From NCBI GenBank assembly GCA_031841125.1, contig CM063106.1:1116001-1180000 (forward strand): a stretch of DNA of 64,000 nt, written 5' to 3'. Made by a program: the position numbers and the translations under genes. This DNA comes from Acanthococcus lagerstroemiae (lineage: Eukaryota > Arthropoda > Insecta > Hemiptera > Eriococcidae). This document shows positions 44,034 through 55,345 of the stretch, in pieces; positions within the stretch are counted from its first letter, which is position 1; the number at the start of each line of letters is the position of its first letter. The notes under the pieces are model-generated. The model saw nothing but the letters and a program-made list of their open reading frames with translations, was not told where the DNA came from and did no database searches.

Positions 44034-45057
44034 TTTCTACAAAATATTCTGGCACGTCTCCGAGTGCCTATATTATATTTTTCTATTTTCATTCTCTTTA
44101 TTTCACCTTTAGGCGTATCAGTACCAAAAATCAATTCCTTTAAATCGACATCCATATCGCATTTTTAAAAATTCACCAGTCTCACGCCCTATCTGGTACC
44201 AAAATTTTGAATTTACAGCCAAAATAATATCGGAATTGAATTCTGAAATCTCCATCCGGTATCTCGATTCCAGGATTCGCGTTGATTCGTGTTAATTAAT
44301 CTAGAAAAACACAGTCCAAAGTTTGTAGAAAACGACAGCTCCAAGGAGTTCCTTTTTATGTTCTAAAACTAGACTAGATGTAGGTATACTACGAATTCAA
44401 AAAATGATCGGCGTTGATGTAAACTTTCCTTTTATTTATCTTAGTACCTGTAGTGGTACGTCAGAAAATTCCTGTTAATGCGAAGTCCATATGTTTATAT
44501 ACGTCATCACGCACTTCGTCAATTTAATTACATCAATTTATTATCGAAATTTATCATTAATTATTGTATAAATCTGAAACGCGTCAAATAACGACAGATA
44601 TAAGAAAAGAAAAAACTTATGGCAAACTGCGCTGTAATTGACGCTTACTGATTTGCAAATACATTATGGAGTAAACGGGAGACAACTTATGTAAACGGCC
44701 GCAACAGAAGTCGAGACTCGCGCGTTTTCTACGAGCTTGCGAACGGTTTCGGATGAACAAGCTACCTCGCAGATAGCGAGGTAGTAAGAGGGTGTTTGCT
44801 TAAGCTGAAAAACTTTCAGCTTCCAACTTCTGCCTTCTCAAATTTATCCTAAAACTGCAAAAACTTCCGGCTTCTCCGCATTCTGGTGTTGTTGCGCCAA
44901 CTTCCTACACTAGTATTGATAAAACAAAACCAAATCGGAAATGTTTAAGATTTGAAGCTAATATTCAGACACAGTACCAACGTCTATGCGATAAAACAAA
45001 TATACGCCACGAACGCCAGAATGAGAATCTGTTGAGGTTAGCACTCTCATCTTCCAC
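44034..45057. other. No gene seen; one shared hairpin motif
   Basis: AT-rich, with the hairpin motif at 44759-44799. Confidence 0.4.
44759..44799 (+). repeat. Dispersed hairpin motif (copy 2)
   Basis: ACCTCGCAGATAGCGAGGT followed by AGTAAGAGGGTGTTTGC; partner of 8691-8732. Confidence 0.65.
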
Positions 45058-45385
45058 ACGCCTCCGCCTTAAGACCGATCTAACGATCTAAACGCAACGG
45101 AGCTAAAACTGAACTATGAGCTGGAAACAATTCACTCTTATTTAAAGAAAAATGAAAAAGCAATTGCAATTCGGACTTCCCAAGATTCAACAGAACCTTA
45201 TCAACGTTAGGATTACATGAGATGCTAGGCATTGTTTACGTACAGTGTATCCTAACGTTGATAAGAATTCTATGGCACTATTTCCTGAAGTGCGGAAAGG
45301 GAGGAAGGCTCGATGCTAGCGCGCCACCGGTCTGGGAAGTCCGAATAGGGTGCTTGCAGCGCTGCGCGCGGGCAACACCCTAAAA
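45058..45385. repeat. Dispersed repeat, second copy, carrying a 176 bp insertion
   Basis: Matches 10866-11083 up to 45169 and again from 45346. The 176 bp between (45170-45345) is absent from the other copy and is listed separately. After it comes one hairpin unit (TAGGGTGCTTGCAGCGC...). Confidence 0.85.
45170..45345. mobile_element. 176 bp inserted element with TTCGGACTTCCCA ends
   Basis: The ends TTCGGACTTCCCA and TGGGAAGTCCGAA are 13 bp inverted repeats. The empty site at 11 kb lets the insertion be defined to the base, and no target duplication is seen. Inside is a second inverted pair, CTTATCAACGTTAGGAT and ATCCTAACGTTGATAAG. Confidence 0.75.
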
Positions 45386-45485
45386 ATTTGGCGGATTCAC
45401 GACTGAAAAACTGACACGCACAATGTAAACGTGTAAATAATTAATTTACGAAACTTCTGTTCTAATACGCGGAAACGACAATTAT

Positions 45486-46130
45486 TAAGGCTAGGATTTT
45501 TATGTAAATGTATATTATTTGTTCCCGTAATACTAGATAGCGCATAACCAAATTATCTTCGCGAATCACGAAATCCTGAATCCGTATACAAAAGTTTATA
45601 GCGCATATTTTTGCATATTCCGGCCATACAATACATAAAAATGCATATTTTCGCTGAGTGAAAAATAGTCGAATACCGCATATTTTCCCAAAAACTGGCC
45701 AAAAATCACTTCTACTGACAAAATTTCCACAATTTCCACGATTTTCTTTTAAAAAAAACAAAAAAAAAACAACAAGTAACAGGGTGTTTGCTCTTTGCTG
45801 TAAGCTGCTGGAAGAAGGTCGGCTGAAGACTAGAAAATTAAAGACAAAAAAAAACCTATAGGTAGTCAGCACGTTTAGGATCTTTTTTTTTTTCCTACAT
45901 AAAAGCATATTCAAGGCTTTATGCTGCGAACTAGCAAACTGCAATTGCGATTATTTGGAACTGAAAAAATTCTTTGTGTTTTTGATGATTTAATGAAATA
46001 AACGTTAAAACGAATGGCTCTTATTGTAGTGCTTCGAAAACCCTACATTTTGATACCCATGGGGGTGCGGTTTTATAGCGCATACTTTAGCATATTTTGA
46101 CATTTTTAGCGCATAAAAATCCTAGCCCTA
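45486..46130. mobile_element. hAT-like MITE of the TAGGGCTAGGATTTTTATG family (copy B)
   Basis: Starts TAAGGCTAGGATTTTTATG and ends CATAAAAATCCTAGCCCTA, with 8 bp target duplications ACAATTAT (45478-45485, 46131-46138). Inverted relative to copy A at 34.75 kb and clearly homologous along its length. Confidence 0.92.
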
Positions 46131-47361
46131 ACAATTATTGTTCGTAGCCGGTCATATCGAAGAATTTTCAAATAATGTGTTTTTACGACAGGGTTTCGAG
46201 GGACAGTCGAGCAAATTCTTTCGACGACTAACGCAGCGGCGGCGACAAGTCTTTTCACAAAGCATCGATCGATTACTCGATTACTCCTCGATCGTTCATC
46301 TGAACTACTGGCACTGAACGGTTAGGTATGTAAATACACAGAACACACACATAGACATGCGTAGGTAAACGACACACACGTACTTGCAGGTATCATACGT
46401 CTATGTATACTTTGCTGCCGACTGAAGACGATCTTACGGCAAGTCTCATCGCGTCGTCGTCGTGCTTGTGACCCTACAGCCGCCGCAAGGATGCGATATT
46501 ATGAAGTGCTGCTTACCGACCGAGGACGGGGACCGGCGTGTTTGTTGTTTTCATCATCAAACTCAATCCCTGGATAATGTAACTTTTAACGAACAGACAA
46601 AGACGTAGCTGGCCGCAAAAGCAAAAGCAAGCCTAACTTACTACCGTGTGCGCTGTGACGCGACGTCTACATTACACGGTCGTCGGCCGTACGTATAGAT
46701 ATATGAACATACGAGTGTAAATACGTAATACGGTGCTAGCGCACTTCATACCCGTAGACTACTCGAAGAAGATAATAATACCTACTAGACGTTGGTACCG
46801 ATAACTCGACAGGATAGGAAGGAAGGAATGCGCTCAAGTTGTCCCTTTCTCAAAACCATCTATTGGCGCGTTCGATAATAAAAATAAAACTGGGTACAGT
46901 ATTATGTATACAGTCGACGCCGTTTCTTCGGAGTAATAACGCTCGAAGGTCCAGATGAAATACCGATTATCAACGCCTCCCGATTCGATTACGTACACCT
47001 AGCCGTGATTCGTTCTCACTCACGTTACAACGACGCGTATCACACTCGGAGGCGATCGGAGAAACCCGACGTGTAATTTTCTTGACCGTCGACGTTGTCA
47101 TCTTCAACAGGTACAAACAGAGTACTTACCGCCCAGCGTATCCTCCAGAGATTTACATGTCGAAGACATTCTTCGATCAGCAACGGCACTACCGCACTGA
47201 ATTTCACTAATTCACAATAATTAATCCCGGCGAGGAACGGCCAAATGCGACACTAAATGAAATTAATAATTTAACGCGACGGCATTATTATCTAAAGCGA
47301 TTCGGGAAAACGTGAAGATCTAACACAAACTTTTACTAAATTCAAGTCAAATATGCGCGTT
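45542..47361. repeat. Segment duplicated at 48143-49962 (copy 1)
   Basis: 1,820 bp repeated 2,601 bp downstream with a constant offset at both ends. I found no difference in any part compared. The left break falls inside the hAT-like MITE, so the duplicate carries a truncated MITE. The right break is at GCGCGTT. Confidence 0.95.
47130..47169 (-). CDS. Candidate first coding exon of a host gene
   Basis: On the minus strand ATG at 47169 begins a 40 nt open stretch (MSSTCKSLEDTLG plus one base) ending at a strong donor, GTAAGT, at 47124-47129. The DNA upstream (47170-47360) is mixed, CG-containing sequence that could be a 5' UTR and promoter. If real, the rest of the gene would lie to the left, across the mobile elements, and no downstream exon could be identified. 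The same exon occurs at 49731-49770. Gene identity unknown. Confidence 0.3.
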
Positions 47362-48142
47362 TGATTCGTTCGATAACTCTTCACATTCACACTTCTGAAT
47401 TCTAACTTGTCTTTGTGCGCGTATGTTTTTTTGTTTACCATTCAGATGCGAAAATCAAGTGGCGTACGTGATTCGCTTTGTTTTGTTATGGTTACCTTAT
47501 CGGTCATTTTTACGTTGCAGGTTGCAGTCATCTCCGTACGTTTGCACGTTCTCGAGAAAGGCCCACTCAAAACCGTGAGACCGGACCGTGACTGTACATG
47601 TGACGCACGTAGCTCTGGTTCACTGCCTGCTCGTGTACGCATGCCTGTGACTCCGTAATAATGTAGCGCTCTACCGAGCAGACGAACACGCTCGTTTTCA
47701 CTCTTCCTTGGCGAATAATTCTTATCATCGTTCGTTCATTGTCGTTCTTTTTCTTATATCGAGCAAAGCTCAAACTCAAACTAGTATCGTTATTTTTGGC
47801 AGTCATGTTTGTCAGTTCGCCTTCTCTTGTTCTCTTCTAGTTAGCTGTATCGTATCTCTCGTACCTCTGAGGTGCTCCTTCTTACACTCCTTCTTACGTT
47901 CATTGTTTCCTATTCCTTGTAACAGGAAGACTATGCAATTTATTAAACACAACTGTGTCACTCCTCCATGTTCGTGTTATGTACAGGAAAACTTTTAGTC
48001 GTTGGAAGAAATAGCAATTTCACTCACACTCATAATCCAAGCTACTCTTAAAATTGATGAAAGCCATAATTTTTAAAATCGGCGTTGCCAGGATTTTTCC
48101 CAAGAATGGGAGGAAACGAATGTTTATTTTACAGGGTTGTTA
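47362..48142. other. Spacer between duplicated segments, diverged homologue of 49963-50490
   Basis: Words such as CACTCAAAACCGT, CGTTGCCAGGATTTTTCC and ACTTTTAGTCGTTGGAAG occur in the same order in 49963-50490, but with an indel every few bases and a total of 781 against about 530 bp. Frames at 47407-47658 and 47708-47998 are not supported. Confidence 0.75.
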
Positions 48143-49962
48143 GCATAACCAAATTATCTTCGCGAATCACGAAATCCTGAATCCGTATACAAAAGTTTAT
48201 AGCGCATATTTTTGCATATTCCGGCCATACAATACATAAAAATGCATATTTTCGCTGAGTGAAAAATAGTCGAATACCGCATATTTTCCCAAAAACTGGC
48301 CAAAAATCACTTCTACTGACAAAATTTCCACAATTTCCACGATTTTCTTTTAAAAAAAACAAAAAAAAAACAACAAGTAACAGGGTGTTTGCTCTTTGCT
48401 GTAAGCTGCTGGAAGAAGGTCGGCTGAAGACTAGAAAATTAAAGACAAAAAAAAACCTATAGGTAGTCAGCACGTTTAGGATCTTTTTTTTTTTCCTACA
48501 TAAAAGCATATTCAAGGCTTTATGCTGCGAACTAGCAAACTGCAATTGCGATTATTTGGAACTGAAAAAATTCTTTGTGTTTTTGATGATTTAATGAAAT
48601 AAACGTTAAAACGAATGGCTCTTATTGTAGTGCTTCGAAAACCCTACATTTTGATACCCATGGGGGTGCGGTTTTATAGCGCATACTTTAGCATATTTTG
48701 ACATTTTTAGCGCATAAAAATCCTAGCCCTAACAATTATTGTTCGTAGCCGGTCATATCGAAGAATTTTCAAATAATGTGTTTTTACGACAGGGTTTCGA
48801 GGGACAGTCGAGCAAATTCTTTCGACGACTAACGCAGCGGCGGCGACAAGTCTTTTCACAAAGCATCGATCGATTACTCGATTACTCCTCGATCGTTCAT
48901 CTGAACTACTGGCACTGAACGGTTAGGTATGTAAATACACAGAACACACACATAGACATGCGTAGGTAAACGACACACACGTACTTGCAGGTATCATACG
49001 TCTATGTATACTTTGCTGCCGACTGAAGACGATCTTACGGCAAGTCTCATCGCGTCGTCGTCGTGCTTGTGACCCTACAGCCGCCGCAAGGATGCGATAT
49101 TATGAAGTGCTGCTTACCGACCGAGGACGGGGACCGGCGTGTTTGTTGTTTTCATCATCAAACTCAATCCCTGGATAATGTAACTTTTAACGAACAGACA
49201 AAGACGTAGCTGGCCGCAAAAGCAAAAGCAAGCCTAACTTACTACCGTGTGCGCTGTGACGCGACGTCTACATTACACGGTCGTCGGCCGTACGTATAGA
49301 TATATGAACATACGAGTGTAAATACGTAATACGGTGCTAGCGCACTTCATACCCGTAGACTACTCGAAGAAGATAATAATACCTACTAGACGTTGGTACC
49401 GATAACTCGACAGGATAGGAAGGAAGGAATGCGCTCAAGTTGTCCCTTTCTCAAAACCATCTATTGGCGCGTTCGATAATAAAAATAAAACTGGGTACAG
49501 TATTATGTATACAGTCGACGCCGTTTCTTCGGAGTAATAACGCTCGAAGGTCCAGATGAAATACCGATTATCAACGCCTCCCGATTCGATTACGTACACC
49601 TAGCCGTGATTCGTTCTCACTCACGTTACAACGACGCGTATCACACTCGGAGGCGATCGGAGAAACCCGACGTGTAATTTTCTTGACCGTCGACGTTGTC
49701 ATCTTCAACAGGTACAAACAGAGTACTTACCGCCCAGCGTATCCTCCAGAGATTTACATGTCGAAGACATTCTTCGATCAGCAACGGCACTACCGCACTG
49801 AATTTCACTAATTCACAATAATTAATCCCGGCGAGGAACGGCCAAATGCGACACTAAATGAAATTAATAATTTAACGCGACGGCATTATTATCTAAAGCG
49901 ATTCGGGAAAACGTGAAGATCTAACACAAACTTTTACTAAATTCAAGTCAAATATGCGCGTT
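48143..49962. repeat. Segment duplicated from 45542-47361 (copy 2)
   Basis: Identical to copy 1 as far as I compared it, and the offset is 2,601 at both ends, so there is no net indel. Includes the truncated hAT-like MITE (48143-48731) and the candidate exon. Confidence 0.95.
49731..49770 (-). CDS. Second copy of the candidate first exon
   Basis: Same sequence and donor as 47130-47169. If the duplication is an assembly artefact this is the same exon counted twice. Confidence 0.25.
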
Positions 49963-50490
49963 GATTTGCTATTCGATTTACTGCTTGTCGATGTTTTTGT
50001 ACCACTCAAAATCGTGGCGACGTGATGCTTTGTTGTAGGTACCTTTCGCTTTGTTCAGTTGCATCACTCCGTATGTGCCTCTCGAGAAGGCCACTCAAAA
50101 CCGTTGACCGGCGTATCTTACATGTCGCATTCTCTGGTTATTCTTTACGCATGCCTACTCAATATTGTATTTTGGCAGCAGGCAACGCTCTTTTCTCTTC
50201 TTGCGATATCTTTCATCGTTCGTTCTTGTGTTCCTTTTCTTATATCCTCTAAGTCATTATTCCTATTCTATTTGGCACAGTGCAGTCGCTATCTTTCTTA
50301 TTAAACTACTTGTCACTCCTCATGTGGTGTTATGTACACAAACTTTTAGTCGTTGGAAGTATAGCAATTTTCAACACATAATCCAATCTACTTAAAATTT
50401 GTGAAATCCTATTTTTTAATCGCGTTGCCAGGATTTTTCCGAAGAATGGGAGAAAATTATATTTACAGGGTAGTTACTCAAACCAGTGCA
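49963..50490. other. Diverged homologue of 47362-48142
   Basis: Aligns in order with the spacer between the duplicates, about 250 bp shorter, differing by many single-base and short indels. ORFs in it have no domain. Confidence 0.75.
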
Positions 50491-51119
50491 ACGCATCTTT
50501 TAAGGCATATGAAACTTTTCCCTAATACATCGCATCGCAAAATATTCAGTTTTCCCACAGGTGAGGAAATTTACAGGCATACTATGAACGACTCTAAACA
50601 TGCCTTTTGAATATATCGCATTCCTACGACACTGAGGGAAAAATGAAATTTATGAAAGATAAGGCGGAAACCATCTGGTATCACATATGGAAAAGAAACC
50701 CGTTCATCGTCTCAAGGAATTTATCAAAACCGGGGTTCAATGTTCAGGTGAAGCGAATTTCACCAAAATGTAGTTTGATGCAAACCATTGTCATGCATGA
50801 ATTTCCATTCCGTTTCTGATCCATCAGATGATTCCTGTTGCGCTCCTGAGGGACCCAAAATTTAGCAAAAGTTCTAATACGTTATTCCGTTAGTAGATTC
50901 GAATTATATTGACATTGAACATGTACCTTCCTGATATCTTCTTACTGCTCTACGGAATCACCAGATTCATATCAGAGCGGATTCACTACACTTGTAGGAT
51001 GAACTTCTTTTGGATGATATTTTTTTCAGAAACTCTTTCACACGGGAACTAAAAATCCACCGCCTCCTCCTCCCCAGCCAACCCCCCTAGGAAAAAACTC
51101 GCATGGACCTGAAATCCTA
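50491..51119. other. No gene seen
   Basis: Unassigned; a C-rich patch lies at 51058-51090. Confidence 0.4.
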
Positions 51120-51520
51120 AGCTCCTCCCAGGAGTGACCGAATGAGGAGAGGGGTGTAGTAGAGAGGGAGATAGCGAGGGCGGTCATATTTATTTAGGAG
51201 GACGGCCATGGGAGATCAGGGAGTTCGTGGTGAGGGAGGAGGGCCTTGGAGGAGGGTCGTTGTGAAGATTGGGTCATGGAGGGAGAAAGCCGTGGTGAAG
51301 GATTGTGAATGAAATTAAGGCCTGGGTGGGGGCGGGGGGTAGTGATGGATGAGAGATTCTGGTGGAGGAGGAATTCCTTGGTGAGAGAGGGTGGCTGTTG
51401 AAAGGGAGATCAAGGCTGTGGTTCGGAAGAGGTCGTCGTGGATGAAGGCGTCCTCTTGGGGGAGGGATGGTGGAGGTGGTCATCATGACGGGAGTTTCCG
51501 GGTGTAGGGTTAATGGATCT
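51120..51520. repeat. Purine-rich, G/A-biased tract
   Basis: About 400 bp dominated by GGAGGG, GGTGGAGG and GTGGTGAAGG words on the plus strand with few pyrimidine runs. It looks low-complexity but not strictly tandem. The minus-strand frame at 51274-51486 is a Pro/Ser-rich shadow of it. Confidence 0.7.
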
Positions 51521-51549
51521 TCGAAGGGGCAGTATGACCTCTGTTAATT

Positions 51550-52050
51550 TTTGCAATTGGAATCTTTTTTGGGTTCAATTCCGGAAGTCTAATTCTCGAA
51601 TTTGCAGGCTTGAACAATTATTTCCAGTGATCCTCTTAATTTGTTGATCGAAAAAATTCGTGGACCCTGGGGGTTGACCCCCACCCCAACTCCGAATATA
51701 TAGCTCTCGATTCTTCGAACTTCCAAATTATTTTGTGGACCTGAGGAGTGGAATCCCACCTCAACTCCGAAAATCGAATTCTCGATTTTTTGGCCTTTAG
51801 AAATATTTTTAGTGACCTTATCCGTCTTGCAGTTGTAATAATTTGTGGGATCTAATGGTTCAGTCGCGATGGGTTGACTCCGCCCCCAACTCTGGAAATC
51901 AAATTCTCGATTTTCTCACAATTTTCGATTGTCGAAGTCTGTTGAACTCCGGAAGTCTAATTATCGATTTTTCAGTCTTGAACAATAATTCTCCGTGAAC
52001 CCCTTTTTTGTTGATCGAAGTATTTTGTGGATTCAACATGTGAACCCTCA
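51550..52050 (-). repeat. Satellite, inverted orientation (block 1)
   Basis: Reverse complement of the 37-40 kb satellite: CCCCAACTCCG, AATTCTCGATTTTT and TTGTGGACC-type words in order, unit about 110 bp. Interrupted at 52051 by an inserted element. Confidence 0.9.
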
Positions 52051-52940
52051 GGGAGAAAGTAAACTGCTCACACTTTCAGAAAATACGAAAGTATGTATTT
52101 TGCTCACACTGTAAAGTGCACACACTGCAAAAGGCAGGGGAAAAGTGTGAGCACTTTACAGTCTCCCGACAGGGGGAGAAGTGTGAGCACATTACATTCT
52201 TCCTTTTCATTGAAGGACGTATTCTGCTCACACTTTACTCGATCGTTACGGCTTAAATTATGTACGGTGTAGAATGGAGTGAGAATGAATTGATGGAAGA
52301 TGGAGAAACTCTTGCCAGTACAGATAAGAGATCAGCGTATGTTATCTTTGTATGTACACTATGTACAAATACCTGTTCTATTATTGCAAACTCCTAAATG
52401 TCTATTTATAATTACAAAAAGTTTTCAGTTAATTTCGAAACGATCTCGTACATAATATGTGAATGCTACATTGGAGTTAAGTTTTGTTCCCATATAGGTA
52501 AGTATATCTAATCATTCGAATTGTAGTTTGCGCTGTAGGTATTAAGGATGAGTTCACCACCTGAAACGATGAGTTCGCAGTTGCTTAAATTTATCCCTGG
52601 TATTCGAGGAAATTCGTTGTTAGTTTTTCAAAATTTTACTTGTAATTACTCGACTACTCGACTGATCTCAGTCTATTCTACGTTCATGTTTTAAATTATT
52701 TATTACGATACATTTTACCCTAGACTTAACTGTTATATTCGTAATTTACCGTAGAGTTACCCGTTAAAGTAGCACTGTGTGCAAAATACTGTTTTCTATA
52801 TAAAATGACCGATGTGAGCAAAATACATTACAAGTGTGAGCAAAATACATTCAGAATATACTCGTCGTTCTGTGTGCAAATTACACTGTGAGCAGTTTAC
52901 ATTTTCAAAATGAAATGTGTGTGCAGATTACATTCGCCCG
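52051..52940. mobile_element. 890 bp DNA transposon with GTGTGAGCA subterminal repeats
   Basis: Inserted in the satellite: ACCCTCA stands on both sides (52044-52050, 52941-52947), a 7 bp target duplication. The ends GGGAGAAAGTAAACTGCTCA and, in reverse complement, GGGCGAATGTAATCTGCACA are related inverted repeats. At least nine GTGTGAGCA-like words, many followed by AAATACATT or its variants, cluster near both ends in both orientations. A short frame starting near 52260 (MYGVEWSENELMEDGE) may be a leftover of a transposase. Superfamily not assigned. Confidence 0.8.
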
Positions 52941-52947
52941 ACCCTCA

Positions 52948-53508
52948 ACCTCAACTCCGAAAATCAAATTCTTGAATCTTCGAACTTCAATATTCATTTT
53001 TCGTTAACCTTTTATTTTTTTGAAAAAAATCTATTGTGGATTTGAGGGGTAAAGCCCGTCCTGAATTCTGGAAATCTAATTCTCGATTCTTCAAATTTCT
53101 GAATTATTTTACGTAGACCTCCCCTTTTTTCAACTGATACATTTTGTATACTGGAAAAGTGGACTCGCGCCCCCAACAACAAAAGAGTATATCTTCGAGA
53201 TTTTGTTGGTGAACTTTTTTTTTTTCAATTGAAATAATTTGTGGTTCCGAGGGGTCGACTGCACCCCAACTCCGGTAATCAAATTCTCGATTGTAGGTGT
53301 TGAAAAACAATTTTCCATAAACCCCTTATTTTTAATCGAGATCTTTTGTGGATCAAGGAATAACTCCCACCCACGACGAAAATCTAGAACTCGATTTTTC
53401 AGCTTCTCAAAGTTATTCTTGGTGAACGTGTCATATTTTCAATTCAAATAATGCGTTAACCCCCGTCTAATAACTTACGTTTGTTTTAATAATAGTTAGA
53501 TCAGCAAG
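52948..53508 (-). repeat. Satellite, inverted orientation (block 2)
   Basis: Continues block 1 after the insertion. Positions 53330-53500 are the inverse of 37310-37500 and 39099-39290 (the higher-order unit with the ATAATAGTTAGAT stretch). Confidence 0.9.
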
Positions 53509-53714
53509 ATTGGGGGGGGGGGGATACACCTAACATGAACTGTATGTTTTTACATTGACGTATCAGTATTTTGTGCTTTTCAACTTCAGTTATGTAACTA
53601 GATTTAAATTTCATTTCGTGCATTCACTGTGATACTGCCAGCATATAAAAAAATTCTCATCTCAAAGCGGGGGGGGGGGGGGATTCAACCTCGATTCCCC
53701 TGGCTACGCCACTG
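53509..53714. mobile_element. Insertion of about 206 bp, hAT-like right end
   Basis: Breaks the satellite and ends CTGGCTACGCCACTG, a common hAT-type terminus. G runs lie at about 53512-53522 and 53678-53691. The left end is not clear and no target duplication was seen. Confidence 0.45.
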
Positions 53715-55345
53715 CCGAGGAGTGAGCCCCCGCCCATAACTTCGAAAATCTAATTCTTGATTTTTCGGTCTTCAAAAATATTTTTGGTGACCATTTTTTT
53801 ATTTCAATTGGAATCTTTTATGGGGCCGAGGGGTCGACCACGCCCCCAACTCTGGAAGTCCAATTCTCGATTATTCAGGCTTGATAAATAATTTTCCGCG
53901 AACCTCTTATTTTGTTTATCGAAGGATTTTGTGGATCAGACGGGGGCCAACCCATCCCCAACCCCCAACCACAAAAATATAATTTTCGATATCTTGGCCT
54001 TTAAAAGTACGTATTGTTGCTGTAATTTATTTTTCGGTCGAAATATAATATGGATTTGAAAAGTAAAACGCATCCCGAATTCCGGAAATCTAACTCTCGA
54101 TACTTCAAATTTAGCAATTGTTTTTAACTTCTTTTTTCGATTGATACATTCCAAAAAGTAGACCCACCGCCCGAACCTTGAAAGTCTAATTATTGATTTT
54201 TCGGCCTTTAAAGATTACTTTCGGTGAACTGTTTTTGTTTTCGATTGAAATCATTTTTAGGGCCAAAGGATTGACCCTGCTCCCAACTCCGGAAGTCTAA
54301 TTCTTGACTTTTCAGTCTTGAACAATAGTTTTCTGTGAACCCCTTACTTTGTTAATCGATGGATTATGGATCAGCGGGTAGGATTCCTCGTCCCCAACTC
54401 CGGTCACGAAATTCTTGATTGTTAGCGGTTGAAAGATTGTAACCCTTCTATTGTTTGATCGAAATCATCTGTGGACCCAAGGGATAGACCCCCTCGCCTC
54501 CTAAAATAAAAATCTCGACTTTTCGGACTTTCAAATTTATTCTTGATGAAATTTTTGTTTTTTCGATTCAAATCGATTGTAGTCCCGATGGGTTGACCCC
54601 GCCCCCAACTCTGGAAATCCAATTCTCCATTTTTCTGACGTGAAAAATAATTTTCGGTGATCCCCTTGTTTTTCTGACGAAGTTTTTTGGACCCGAGGAG
54701 TGGAACCCCACCTAATTCCGAAAATCTAATTCTCGAGTTCTAACCCTTTAAAAATATTTTTCGTGACCTTTTCAGTTTTTCAGTTATAATTATTTGTGGG
54801 ATCCAATGGTTGACCCAGCCATCAACTCTGGAAGCCTAATTCTTGATTTTTCAGGCTTGAGCAATAATGTTCCGTGAACCCCTGTTTCGTTGGTCGCAGT
54901 ATTTTGTGGGTCTGATAGGTAAACCCACACCAGCAACTCCGAAAGTCTAATTTTCGATTTTGAATTATTAAATTTTTATTTTCCTTGTTTTAATAAAATC
55001 TATTGCGGACTTGAGGGGTGGAGCCCATCCTGAACTCCGGAAATCTAATTCTCGATTCTTCAAACTTCTGAATTATCTTTTGTAAACCTCCTCTCATTTC
55101 GATTGCCACATTTTGTAGACTCGAAAGGTGGATTCTTGCCCTCAACAATTCTGGATTTTTCGACCTTTAAATTATTTTTGATGAACTTTTTATTTCTTCG
55201 ATTAAAATATTGGTGAATCCGAGGGGTTGACCACGCTCCCAACTTCGAACGTCGGTCTAGATTTTTCAGGCTTTTGTTGATCGAAGTGTTTTGTGGATCT
55301 GAGGGGTGGACCCCAACCCCAGCCCCAAAAATCTAATTCTCGATT
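53715..55345 (-). repeat. Satellite, inverted orientation (block 3)
   Basis: About 15 degenerate units of roughly 110 bp, reverse complement of the 37-40 kb array. Frames 53936-54154, 54422-54622 and 55060-55242 are translated repeats that match those of the forward array. Confidence 0.9.

Noticed and set aside
45462..45944. 160-codon frame and its near copy at 48129-48545
   Set aside because: It is the minus strand of the hAT-like MITE; the same frame is broken in the other copy at 34.75 kb.
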